A DNA stretch of 64,000 nucleotides from Verrucomicrobiales bacterium (GTDB taxonomy: Bacteria > Verrucomicrobiota > Verrucomicrobiia > Verrucomicrobiales > DEV007): NCBI GenBank assembly GCA_029213005.1, contig JARGPI010000019.1:1-64000 (forward strand), read 5' to 3'. Positions 42,504 through 50,756 of this stretch are shown piece by piece. The position numbers were made by a program, and so were the translations under genes. The notes beneath the pieces are model-generated. The model was not told the DNA's origin and ran no database searches. It saw nothing but the letters and a program-made list of their open reading frames with translations. The stretch's first letter is position 1; the number at the start of each line of letters is the position of its first letter.

Positions 42504-45353
42504 TCAGTGGCTCCGCAGTACATAACCAACTTTGGTTTCAAAAATGCGATGCCCCTGTTTTTCGTGAAATTTGGAATCAGCAGCCACCTTCGGTATCTTG
42601 GTCCCGAAGCCGGCTTTGAGCGCGATCGCTCCTCTCGTGGTAAAAATCTCGTCCCGTTTGAATTCACGAAAACCATTGGCCGGCACTCCCTGTGCCGTAA
42701 ATTTCAGGGGAAGAGTGGATCCGAAAATTCGAAAATACTCGGCTCCAATTTTCCCGCCTTGATTGGCGATAGCGTGGAATGGAATATTGAATGCTTTACC
42801 TCCGGACTTGGAAAACGGAACAAATGAGTCGGGATTAATATCGTTGGGATAAAACTGAGTGATTTTACCATCGGCACTGAAGAGCAGAATTCGAAGGTGC
42901 AAATCGCGGTCGCAGGTCAAAGAGAGCGTGCCCTCTCCGCCAATTGCCACTTCAGTCTCTACCGATGCCGATAGTTTACCACCTCCGGGTAACAAAACAG
43001 AGCTGGTTGATTGTTCCACGTAGGAAGCCTTACTTTGCTCAACGGCTTTTTTGACCTGTTTGAATGCTTTCTGAAGTTCACTGTAGTTGGCCTCTTTCTG
43101 ATAGGTCTTTCCGAATGCTTCAACAAACAGCGGATCATTCGCAATCAGGCTGGCAAAAGCCTGTCCCTCAAATTCTTCATAACCCAGCGGCTCAAAGGGA
43201 AGAAGATGAAAATTCAGCAAATAGGCAACCCGGAGAAACTGCTGGAGCATTTGCTCGCGAGGTTCGGCGTCTCCATTTTTCAGCGAAAAGTAGGTCGTTC
43301 GAAATGAATCCGATTCCAGCAGTCCTTCCTCGAGGTAAAGCATCATTTCTTCGTGATCAATTCCAAACTCTGCGGCAAGTCTCCGGGAGTTGATTCGATG
43401 CAGGTAGTACGCTTCGTAAAGTTCGTTAATCGGTTCTCCGCTCCCGACCTGAAAGCCACCCATCGCAATGCGCTTGGCATCCTGAAAACGTTCTGCGTCC
43501 AGATTGATAACCCGCTGCAGTTCCGGTTTTTCCGGATACAGTTTCTGTAACAAAGCCAACTCTCTACCACCAAGTAGTCCACTTTTCTCTACAAACGGCC
43601 GCACCAGATCCTCCATATCGGCGAGCCGGGTAGAATATCGATCAGCCGGCTTCATGCCCTGGTCATGGCAGCCCATGCAGGAAATACCGTTGATGATTGT
43701 GCCATCGCCCCGGTTAGATCTCACGATATCTTTAGGAGCTTTATCGAGCCGCTCTCCACTGGCGGTGGCGAGTAAGTATCCCTGCAATCCGTTGGGTAGA
43801 TTGTAGATCATTTCCCCACCATCGTGTTCGAAGACCAAATGGGGGTTTTGCGTCAGATGAGCTTCATGAGGTCCAAGCGGCGCTTTCCGAAGATCCTGGG
43901 CATCGCTCGCGCCGCGATGCTTGAAATCGTAGCTCACCCAGTAACTTCCATAGGCAGCCTCGTGACGCTCAATGAGCCGGTTATGATCGGATACCCCGGA
44001 GTCGAAGAAACCGGCACGAACGGCATCGCCCCGCTGCAAATTCGATACCCGGTCAACATGAAGCGCCGCTTCGAGGCGTTGCTGGATATGTTTATCGTCC
44101 GTTTGGTAAATGCCCAGCAAGTGATCCAAAATATCATCATACAAAGGAGGTTGCGCAGTCGCGAAGACAAACCAGTCACCTCTGAGATAGGCCATTCGTG
44201 AATGTGTCTGATCCCGAATATACTTTTCATCCCGTGAATTAACTCCCAGAATACCGTGAGGGTAGTAGTTAACGACCCTTTCCCAATCCTGGTTCTTCCA
44301 CCCATAATCCCGCAGGTCGATCCGAAACAAAGTCCGGTTCTCATCAATCGCAGTGGGTTGAACCACTTTCCCACCCATCGAGAGACTGTTAATCAGCAAG
44401 CTGAGACCGGCACGGTAAGTCTCCATCTGCGAATCATCGTAAAATGCATACTCTTTCCCATCCGAGTGATCGAACTCGGTAATGTTATATAGATTTGTCA
44501 GGGTGAGATACCGATAGAATGGAGCTGCATTTTCATTACTCCGGATATCCTGATAGATCATTTTGATCATTTCATTCTGAGTGATTAACTCCCGCTGTAT
44601 CCGCTCATCCTTTTTCGATTGAAACCAGGAGGTCAAAATGGAGATTTCCTCCCGGCTCAGGGCGTCACCATCCTCAGGCATGAATCCTTTTTCATGAGGA
44701 GCCAGGGAAATCCGCTCCATGATTTGATCGGCGATACTTCGCTGTTTATTTTTCTCGGTCAACTTGGCAAGCGACAAGTTCATATCAGGCGACGAAACAT
44801 CATCGGGGTGATGACAGGAGGTGCAGCTTTGCTTCAAGATGTGGCGAGCTTTACTTTCGAGGTCAAAATGAGCGGGAATCGAGTCCTGCGGTATTTGCGC
44901 AGCTTCGAAGGTCGCGGGTCGGGGTTGCGCTTTTTCTGATGAATCGGTCACCCCGGAAGTCACTGGCTCCACCGTCTCTTCCTGATTTATCCAGGCTTTG
45001 AGCAGCGCTACCTCTTTTGCATCGAGAGGAGCCTTGTATTCTTCATCACCTTCTTCGCCTTTACTTTTCGGCATTCGCCCCCGGGCACCGGGCTTTCGGG
45101 TAACCCGACCAAACAGTGAGGAATCATCCACTTGACCTACCACCACGACTTCATCTTCGACGAGATCCTGTAGTGAAGTTTCAGCATGCAAGTAGGGAAA
45201 CTCATCATCAGTGTCCGGGTGATGACAGCTCCGACATTTCGCCTCAAACAATGCCTGAATCTCTTTTTCAATATCCGCCCGAGCCTGAGATAAAAGAAAA
45301 ATGGACAGCGCACAGATTACCGGAAAATAGAGTGAAGAAAAACAGCGATTCAT
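42504..45353 (-). CDS. Large secreted protein with three c-type heme motifs
   Basis: A 949-residue exported protein (signal peptide to about residue 26). Heme motifs are CRSCH (40-44), SCTSCHH near residue 180 and SCMGCH about residue 560; the first two belong to planctomycete-cytochrome-like domains (FEAKCRSCHHPDTDD). A C-terminal domain of about 130 residues, LSLTCDRDLHLRILLFSADG then FYPNDINPDSF, resembles DUF4384-type surface or signalling domains. No catalytic motif is seen. It leads a two-gene unit with the OmpA protein, which may fix it to the cell wall. Divergent from the sulfatase gene at 45492. Confidence 0.85.
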   Translation of the reverse strand: MNRCFSSLYFPVICALSIFLLSQARADIEKEIQALFEAKCRSCHHPDTDDEFPYLHAETSLQDLVEDEVVVVGQVDDSSLFGRVTRKPGARGRMPKSKGEEGDEEYKAPLDAKEVALLKAWINQEETVEPVTSGVTDSSEKAQPRPATFEAAQIPQDSIPAHFDLESKARHILKQSCTSCHHPDDVSSPDMNLSLAKLTEKNKQRSIADQIMERISLAPHEKGFMPEDGDALSREEISILTSWFQSKKDERIQRELITQNEMIKMIYQDIRSNENAAPFYRYLTLTNLYNITEFDHSDGKEYAFYDDSQMETYRAGLSLLINSLSMGGKVVQPTAIDENRTLFRIDLRDYGWKNQDWERVVNYYPHGILGVNSRDEKYIRDQTHSRMAYLRGDWFVFATAQPPLYDDILDHLLGIYQTDDKHIQQRLEAALHVDRVSNLQRGDAVRAGFFDSGVSDHNRLIERHEAAYGSYWVSYDFKHRGASDAQDLRKAPLGPHEAHLTQNPHLVFEHDGGEMIYNLPNGLQGYLLATASGERLDKAPKDIVRSNRGDGTIINGISCMGCHDQGMKPADRYSTRLADMEDLVRPFVEKSGLLGGRELALLQKLYPEKPELQRVINLDAERFQDAKRIAMGGFQVGSGEPINELYEAYYLHRINSRRLAAEFGIDHEEMMLYLEEGLLESDSFRTTYFSLKNGDAEPREQMLQQFLRVAYLLNFHLLPFEPLGYEEFEGQAFASLIANDPLFVEAFGKTYQKEANYSELQKAFKQVKKAVEQSKASYVEQSTSSVLLPGGGKLSASVETEVAIGGEGTLSLTCDRDLHLRILLFSADGKITQFYPNDINPDSFVPFSKSGGKAFNIPFHAIANQGGKIGAEYFRIFGSTLPLKFTAQGVPANGFREFKRDEIFTTRGAIALKAGFGTKIPKVAADSKFHEKQGHRIFETKVGYVLRSH

Positions 45354-45491
45354 TGATAAGCGATTCAGATGAAAGGATCTGCATTTACAATAAACGAAAT
45401 TTCAGGCAGAGACAGGAAAAAAGGCGAGAACCCGATCTCTATCCTTCATCAGGGGATCGCATTTTCACGAATTTTAGTCAATGATCTCTCT

Positions 45492-47051
45492 ATGCACCGG
45501 TGGATCCTTTTTGTTCTGACTCTCATTTGTTTACCACATTTCGTTCGCGGCGCTGATAAGCCGAATATCCTGTTCTTCTACACGGATGATCATTCCTACC
45601 GGGCGGTATCGGCTTATCCGGAAGCTTATGACTGGGTGGACACTCCCAATATGGATGCTCTTGCCAAAACAGGCATTCGCTTTCACCACGCTACGATCGG
45701 AACCTGGTGTATGCCTTCGCGAGCCGCCTTGTTAACAGGAAAACACAGTTTCGGCGTCGAGACAATGCGGATGACGGGGAAATATCCTTCCAGTGAATAT
45801 GACCCTGAAATTTGCCGCTTCTGGCCCTCCGTATTCCGGGAAAATGGCTACGAAACGGTGCAAATCGGAAAGTGGCACACCGGAACCGATAGCGGATTCG
45901 GGCGCGATTGGGATCATCAGGTAGTTTGGAACCGTCCCCGTTATCCGGAAAACGCCGGGAAATACTATTACAATCAACTGATCGAGCGGGATGGAGGACC
46001 ACCGGTGAAAGAACCGGGCTATTCCACGGACAACTACACCAAATGGACGATCGATTATTTGAAATCCCGGAAGGATAAAGAGAAAAAGCCTCCCTTTTAT
46101 CTCTGGCTTTGTTACGGAGGCGTGCACGGCCCGTTTACTCCCGCTGATCGACATCGAGACGCTTATCCCGATGCCGTCGTTCCGGATCCTGCTGACATTT
46201 ATCCTCCCCGGGACGGGAAACCCACTTATTCCAGAACCGTCGAACAATGGGTCAAAGGCGATGCGGGCGAACCGGTGCTTGCAAGAGGCAAATCCAAAGG
46301 TGGGATCAAAACCAACGGGAAGAAAACGCTTACCGATTGGGTTCGCCAGGTCAATCAGGCCGTGATTTCTCTCGATGAAGGGATCGGCAAGGTGATGGAA
46401 ATCCTGAAAGAAATTGGCGAATACGACAACACCCTGATTATATTCACCTCGGATCAGGGATTTGCCTGGGGACAACACGGTTTTCAGGTCAAAAAAGCGC
46501 CCTACGATGCCAATATCCGCTCTCCAATGATGATTTCGATGCCTTCACGGTATCCTCAGGGTCAGGTTTGTCCGCACCCCGTAGGTGGAGTCGATTTGAT
46601 CCCCACCATTTTCAGCGTTGCCGGAATTGAATTGCCCTGGGATATGCACGGCCACGATCTGACGCCTCTGCTTGAATATCCGCAGCGCACCGACTGGAAA
46701 AACCCGGTTCTCACGGTGGAAACCGGCTGGCAATACGGTGCCGATACCGATGTGGTCCCGATCGCTTCGGACGAAGCATCGCACATGAAACTTTATGCCC
46801 GCGGTGTGGTCCCCTGGTGGGTCTCACTGGTGGATAGAGAATGGAAATACATCCGCACCCTTGTCCCCGGCGAACCGGAAGAGCTCTATCACCTCGGAAA
46901 CGACCCGGACGAACTTGAAAATCTCGCCCGAAATTTCGAACACCGCGACCGGGTTAAAGTGATGAGAGCCGCAACTATCGCCGAGCTTCGAAGAACCGGG
47001 GCCAAAATGGTCGACACTCTTCCGGAGGTGGCACCGCTCCCCGCAAATTAA
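45492..47051 (+). CDS. Secreted sulfatase
   Basis: From ATG 45492 a 519-residue protein with signal peptide (MHRWILFVLTLICLPHFVRG). Metal-site start NILFFYTDDHSYRAV, maturation motif CMPSRAALLTG with Cys73, IGKWHTG, then the late metal ligand motif FTSDQGFAWGQHG and VKKAPYDANIRSPM. The C terminus has LYHLGNDPDELENLARN. TDD with His after it is a variation on the usual DD. It belongs to the large S1 family; the substrate is unknown. The frame extends 41 codons upstream without signal. The selenoprotein-like gene follows after 84 bp. Confidence 0.92.
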   Translation: MHRWILFVLTLICLPHFVRGADKPNILFFYTDDHSYRAVSAYPEAYDWVDTPNMDALAKTGIRFHHATIGTWCMPSRAALLTGKHSFGVETMRMTGKYPSSEYDPEICRFWPSVFRENGYETVQIGKWHTGTDSGFGRDWDHQVVWNRPRYPENAGKYYYNQLIERDGGPPVKEPGYSTDNYTKWTIDYLKSRKDKEKKPPFYLWLCYGGVHGPFTPADRHRDAYPDAVVPDPADIYPPRDGKPTYSRTVEQWVKGDAGEPVLARGKSKGGIKTNGKKTLTDWVRQVNQAVISLDEGIGKVMEILKEIGEYDNTLIIFTSDQGFAWGQHGFQVKKAPYDANIRSPMMISMPSRYPQGQVCPHPVGGVDLIPTIFSVAGIELPWDMHGHDLTPLLEYPQRTDWKNPVLTVETGWQYGADTDVVPIASDEASHMKLYARGVVPWWVSLVDREWKYIRTLVPGEPEELYHLGNDPDELENLARNFEHRDRVKVMRAATIAELRRTGAKMVDTLPEVAPLPAN

Positions 47052-47135
47052 TCCAACCTAATAAAAAAACCGTAAATACTAAATTGCGAAGAGACAGAAA
47101 CTTCGATTCATTATAGGATAAATTCCAAACATCAC

Positions 47136-47654
47136 ATGAAGACCCTGGCACTCACGATACTTGCTCTCTTTTTGAGCCTTACCTTTCCTCAAGCCGAGGA
47201 ACCAACCGCCCAGCCGGCCGGTGCGAGAAATTCCACGATTGGTAAAATCATCACCGGAACCACGCTGCACCGATTTGATGGAGAATCGTTCTCCGAAGCG
47301 ACCATGGCGAAAGCGCCGCAGTTTTACCTCCTCTATTATTCAGCCTCGTGGTGAGGCCCTTGTCGCGCCGCAGCTCCACAGTTAGTGGAGAAATACAATA
47401 AACTCATCGCCGACAACCCAAACGTGGAGATGATCCACATTTCATTCGACAGCAATGCCAAAGCTTCCGCAGCCTGGGCTACTGCCGACAAGCTACCCTG
47501 GCTCACGCTGGTTCCCGAAAATGTGGAAGCCAGTGGACTGCTCAAATACTCGAAAGGGTTTGTCCCCGAATATCATCTCGTCAAAGCCGACGGAGAAGTG
47601 GTTGTCTCCGGGGAGGAAGCCTTTACGAAAATCAAAGATCTGAGCTCAAACTAA
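47136..47654 (+). CDS. Secreted thioredoxin-like protein with in-frame TGA at the active site (probable selenoprotein)
   Basis: One frame of 172 residues, if TGA at 47352-47354 is read as selenocysteine (residue 73). Residues 1-20 are a signal peptide (MKTLALTILALFLSLTFPQA). The active site then reads YYSASW-U-GPCRAAAPQLVE, the thioredoxin/tryparedoxin CGPC motif with the first Cys replaced by the UGA codon; Cys76 is the resolving residue. The rest, with NVEMIHISFDSNA and LPWLTLVP (cis-Pro region), is intact without further damage. A SECIS-like hairpin starts 19 bp after the TGA. The alternative is a nonsense mutation or a sequencing error. Sel genes are not in the window. A strong terminator follows. 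Confidence 0.8.
47374..47390 (+). promoter_or_regulatory. Bacterial SECIS-like hairpin after the in-frame TGA
   Basis: CTCCAC (47374-47379) pairs with GTGGAG (47385-47390) around the loop AGTTA (47380-47384). The loop begins 25 nt after the last base of the TGA, and its second base is G. Published bacterial SECIS models call for a hairpin shortly after UGA (loop about 16-37 nt away) with G among the first two loop bases; this one fits. It lies within the coding sequence, as in bacteria. Confidence 0.65.
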
Positions 47655-47676
47655 TTGAGCAAACTTATCATTTCTC

Positions 47677-47712
47677 AGCTGCTGTCCTTGAATTGGGGCA
47701 GCAGCTTTTTTT
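47677..47712 (+). terminator. Rho-independent terminator of the thioredoxin-like gene
   Basis: AGCTGCTG (47677-47684) pairs with CAGCAGCT (47699-47706), extended inside by CC/GG, followed by seven T residues. It begins 22 bp after the stop codon and shows the gene has a defined end, as an active gene would. Confidence 0.88.
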
Positions 47713-48063
47713 GTGTCCTGATTTGTCTCTGGAACGTTCCGGGCGATTCAACGATTCCAATCAGCCGAAGATTCTTTTGAAGGCAGAGGAGAGCTTAGAG
47801 AGGCTCCTGTCGCATTGGTAGCATTGGATCCATTCGCTTTGAATTCATTCCGGGAAAGAGAGCTTTCTGATCACCCTGGCGAGTTTTTCACTCCCTTAGA
47901 TTAGAATAATATTTAATTTATAGATCTTTATTTCTTCTTCTTATAGGTGTTGAGAAAATGCTGGAAACTCAGTCACTGCAGACGAATCAATCAGTTAGGA
48001 AGTTTCTCACACCACTAACAAAATGTGGAAAACTTTCCCTTATTGTTCGCAGATGTGAAAAAC
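47713..48063. other. Gene-free region between convergent genes with AT-rich block
   Basis: There is no credible gene between the thioredoxin terminator and rnc. A strongly AT-rich stretch lies at about 47895-47945 (TTAGAATAATATTTAATTTA). TGTGGAAAA at 48024-48032 resembles a DnaA box with one mismatch. Since both neighbours point inward, the AT-rich block is not the promoter of either. It may drive an unannotated small RNA. Confidence 0.4.
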
Positions 48064-48116
48064 AAAGGGTGTCGGAATGTAAGCTCACTTTTTTCACCAA
48101 TGTTTTCACACCCTTT
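48064..48116 (-). terminator. Possible terminator of rnc
   Basis: AAAGGGTGT (48064-48072) and ACACCCTTT (48108-48116) are 9-bp inverted repeats with a 35-nt loop. On the minus strand the distal arm is followed by GTTTTTC. It lies directly after the rnc stop; the long loop makes it uncertain. Confidence 0.45.
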
Positions 48117-48117
48117 T

Positions 48118-48807
48118 TCATTTCATTCTCAACCACCGTTTGGACTTCAGCGCTTCGGTCGCAGCGGCGGTTTCGGATTCCTTTTTACTGGACCCTTTGC
48201 CGGTGCCGAGAGTGATTTCCTCCCAGGTGACTTCGGAGATGAAGATTTTGTCGTGATCGGGTCCCTGCTGAGAGATCACTGTATAAGTCGGGCTCACGGC
48301 TGAAATCGCCTGCAGAGTCTCCTGGAGTTCGCCTTTGGGATTAGATTCTTCCGGTTTGACGATAATCTTCTCGATAAGATTTCCGAAATTGCTGAACAGG
48401 AAGTTGCGCGCCGCGTCGATTCCGCCATCCAGATAGATTGCGCCAATCAGAGCTTCGAACGCATCTGCGAGGTTAGAAGGTCGCTCCCGACCGCCGGAGG
48501 ATGATTCCCCTTTGCCGAGGAGAAGGTAGTGTCCCAGCTCAATTTTATGGGCGTAATGGCAAAGCGCGGGGCGGGAAACGAGCTGGCTGCGCAGCTTGGT
48601 GAGTCGTCCCTCTCCATCGCCGGGAAAATCATTGAAAAGTTTATCTGTCAGAATCAGCTGGATCACCGCATCGCCAAGGAATTCGAGCCTCTGATTATCG
48701 AAATGCGGCTTCTTCGATTCGTAGGCGAGGCTTGGATGTGTAAGCGCCTCGGCCAACAGAAGTTGGTTTGAGAAATGATACCCAATTCTAGATTCGATCG
48801 GCTCCAT
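48118..48807 (-). CDS. rnc: Ribonuclease III
   Basis: A 229-residue endonuclease for double-stranded RNA, used in rRNA processing and RNA turnover. The signature is NQRLEFLGDAVIQ (38-50) with the catalytic Glu and Asp, and DAFEALIGAIYLDGG holds the second acidic pair. The C-terminal dsRNA-binding domain runs from NPKGELQETLQAIS to GKGSSKKESETAAATEAL. Length is canonical. A tRNA-His gene lies 115 bp upstream on the same strand. No era or acpP is adjacent. Confidence 0.97.
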   Translation of the reverse strand: MEPIESRIGYHFSNQLLLAEALTHPSLAYESKKPHFDNQRLEFLGDAVIQLILTDKLFNDFPGDGEGRLTKLRSQLVSRPALCHYAHKIELGHYLLLGKGESSSGGRERPSNLADAFEALIGAIYLDGGIDAARNFLFSNFGNLIEKIIVKPEESNPKGELQETLQAISAVSPTYTVISQQGPDHDKIFISEVTWEEITLGTGKGSSKKESETAAATEALKSKRWLRMK

Positions 48808-48921
48808 AATTTATCAGGGGGCCTTGAATCTCTCACGAAAAACAGGGGAAAAACAACCGCAAAACTTAGAAAATATACAATTGTTAAAGAATTCTCAGCC
48901 AGATTAAATTTGAACTTTAGA

Positions 48922-48997
48922 TGGGGTGGCCGACGGGATTTGAACCCGCGACAACCGGTACCACAAACCGGGGCTCTACCCCTGAGCTACGACCACC
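48922..48997 (-). tRNA. tRNA-His (anticodon GTG)
   Basis: On the minus strand the sequence folds as a tRNA: acceptor GTGGTCG with CGGCCAC, D arm AGCTCAGGGGTAGAGC, anticodon stem CCGGT/ACCGG with loop TTGTGGT giving anticodon GTG, and T arm GCGGGTTCAAATCCCG. Position -1 is G and position 73 is C, the special pair of tRNA-His. CCA is encoded at 48922-48924. Confidence 0.97.
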
Positions 48998-49091
48998 ATC
49001 TAAAATCAAACAGAATCGAACCTGATTCCGTTGGGGAAGGGAATTTTATATCACTTGTTCTGCTTTTCCAGCGGAAAAATCGGTTTTTCCA

Positions 49092-49853
49092 CTACCAGAT
49101 CTGTTTTACCTTGTCGTCCTTCTGATAATTCCGGTACAGAACCGAGTCCGGCTCTCTTTCAATGATGAATCGGAAGGCCAACCCGAGGATCAAACCGGCA
49201 ACCAAACCGCCAACGTGGGCTGAGTAAGCGACTCCGCCTCCAGAGCCCGATTGTTGATTTACCATTGTGAAAACCTGCATCGCTCCCCACAGACCAATTA
49301 CAATCCAGGCCGGCACCGAAATAATTTTGATAATAAAGAGCGTATTCACCCGGTTTCGGGGATACAACACGAGGTAAGCGCCTAAAACTCCGGCAATTGC
49401 ACCCGAAGCTCCCAGAGAGGGAATGATCGATGCGGGATCAAATAGGACATGAGTCAGGCTCGCCACCAAACCGCTCACCACGTAGAAAAGAATAAAGCGC
49501 AGCGTCCCGAAACGAAGCTCCACATTATCTCCGAAAATCCAGAGAAACAGCATATTGGATCCGAGGTGCATCCAGCTTCCGTGCATAAACATCGCGGAGA
49601 AAAGTGTGAGAAAGATCGGAGTGGGCCCCGGGGATTGCGGGATTTGAACCACTTTGTTTCCGATCTGAACCGGAACGGGATCAACCAGATCGGTATTGGT
49701 TAGAATTTCCTTTGGAATGGCACTGAAACCACTGGTGAATTCCGGGTGGGTGGTCTGGTAGTAAAACACTCCCACGTTAATGATGATAAAAAGGATCGTA
49801 ACCCAGGCGGTCCGTTTCAAATCCCGGTCGTCGTCAGATAATGGAAATAGCAT
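49092..49853 (-). CDS. Rhomboid-family intramembrane serine protease
   Basis: A 253-residue membrane protein with about six to seven helices. Rhomboid marks: HGSWMHLGSNMLFLWIFGDN (91-110), the catalytic serine in SLGASGAIAGVLGAY (Ser150 in GASG) and the catalytic His in AHVGGLVAGLILG near 218. The loop between helix 1 and 2 is long. The N-terminal MLFPLSDDDR is cytoplasmic. It cuts membrane proteins in the bilayer; substrates are unknown. Paired element D lies 65 bp upstream of its start, between it and the divergent peroxiredoxin gene. Confidence 0.92.
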   Translation of the reverse strand: MLFPLSDDDRDLKRTAWVTILFIIINVGVFYYQTTHPEFTSGFSAIPKEILTNTDLVDPVPVQIGNKVVQIPQSPGPTPIFLTLFSAMFMHGSWMHLGSNMLFLWIFGDNVELRFGTLRFILFYVVSGLVASLTHVLFDPASIIPSLGASGAIAGVLGAYLVLYPRNRVNTLFIIKIISVPAWIVIGLWGAMQVFTMVNQQSGSGGGVAYSAHVGGLVAGLILGLAFRFIIEREPDSVLYRNYQKDDKVKQIW

Positions 49854-49917
49854 AATGTTGGTTTGTTTTCAGATACCACAAAAATCTTTAGAGAGCAAAG
49901 CGGGGTATTTGAGAGGA

Positions 49918-49954
49918 TTGTACCCTGTACAGTTTCAAATTGTACAGGGTACAA
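49918..49954. repeat. Paired TGTACCCTGTACA element, copy D (inverted pair)
   Basis: TTGTACCCTGTACA (49918-49931) and TGTACAGGGTACAA (49941-49954) are perfect 14-bp inverted repeats with a 9-nt loop. The two 13-bp cores start 22 bp apart, as in copies A and B, but face each other. It sits between two divergent gene starts (49853 minus and 50037 plus). Confidence 0.87.
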
Positions 49955-50036
49955 ACGCTCTGACGCCCCGTTCATTGGATCTCGTTTGTCTTCAATTTAT
50001 CTGTAATCGAATGCGGGGTGATTCGTCCGTTGTGAT

Positions 50037-50756
50037 ATGAAACAACCATTCGCTATTTCTATCCTCTCCATGATTGCCTCCCTTGGCTTTGCTGAACCGA
50101 CAGACACTTCTCTCGCCGACAAAATCGCTGAACGAAAAGCAGCTTCCTCGAAAAAGGCGAACCCGGAAAAGAAGGCAATTTATAAAAAGGGAATCGATAT
50201 GGTTGCTGAGTCCGGCATCGTCGAGAACGCCATACAGGAAGGCGATATGGCTCCGGACTTTACCCTGAAGAATCATCTCGGAGAAGAGGTCACACTTTCA
50301 GAACAACTGAAAAAGGGGCCCGTCGTGTTGACCTGGTATCGGGGAGGCTGGTGCCCCTATTGCAATATTCAACTGGCAGCTTATCAGGAAATCCTACCTG
50401 ATTTGAAGGAGCTGAACGCTCAGTTAATTGCTATTTCCCCAGAGGTGCCGGATAAATCGCTCGATACCATTGAGTCAAACAAGCTCGCGTTCACTGTGTT
50501 GTCAGATCTCAACCTGACCGTGGCGAAGCAGTATAACATTGTGTTTAAACTATATTCCGAAGTCGGGAAGATCTATAAAGGCTTTTTCGACATCAAGGAA
50601 TACAACGGTGAGGAAGCTGCTGAAGACGAACTTCCGCTCGCAGCGACCTATGTTATCAATACCGATGGAAAAGTCGTCTACTCTTTCCTCGATGCTGACT
50701 ACACGGCCCGTGCGGAACCCGCCAAAATTTTTGAGGTCGTAAAAAGCCTGAAGTAG
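50037..50756 (+). CDS. Secreted peroxiredoxin-like AhpC/TSA protein
   Basis: A 239-residue protein with a signal peptide (to about residue 19), a charged helix (SLADKIAERKAASSKKANPE) and a thioredoxin-fold AhpC/TSA domain from about 70. The active site is RGGWCPYCNIQL with Cys106 and Cys109, then AQLIAISPEVPDKS. This CPYC type belongs to peroxiredoxin-like family proteins found in many bacteria. It should reduce peroxides or act as a thiol oxidoreductase in the periplasm. It is convergent with the sulfatase gene (one base apart). Confidence 0.87.
   Translation: MKQPFAISILSMIASLGFAEPTDTSLADKIAERKAASSKKANPEKKAIYKKGIDMVAESGIVENAIQEGDMAPDFTLKNHLGEEVTLSEQLKKGPVVLTWYRGGWCPYCNIQLAAYQEILPDLKELNAQLIAISPEVPDKSLDTIESNKLAFTVLSDLNLTVAKQYNIVFKLYSEVGKIYKGFFDIKEYNGEEAAEDELPLAATYVINTDGKVVYSFLDADYTARAEPAKIFEVVKSLK

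Noticed and set aside
47136..47354. Plain truncated gene plus separate downstream gene (47385-47654)
   Set aside because: Both parts are in one frame, the TGA replaces a catalytic Cys exactly, and the second part has no start signal and lacks the rest of the active site. A nonsense mutation stays possible but is less likely.
47895..48116. Origin of replication (AT-rich tract with a DnaA-box-like TGTGGAAAA)
   Set aside because: Only one near-match box is visible and no dnaA, dnaN, gidA or similar gene is nearby.
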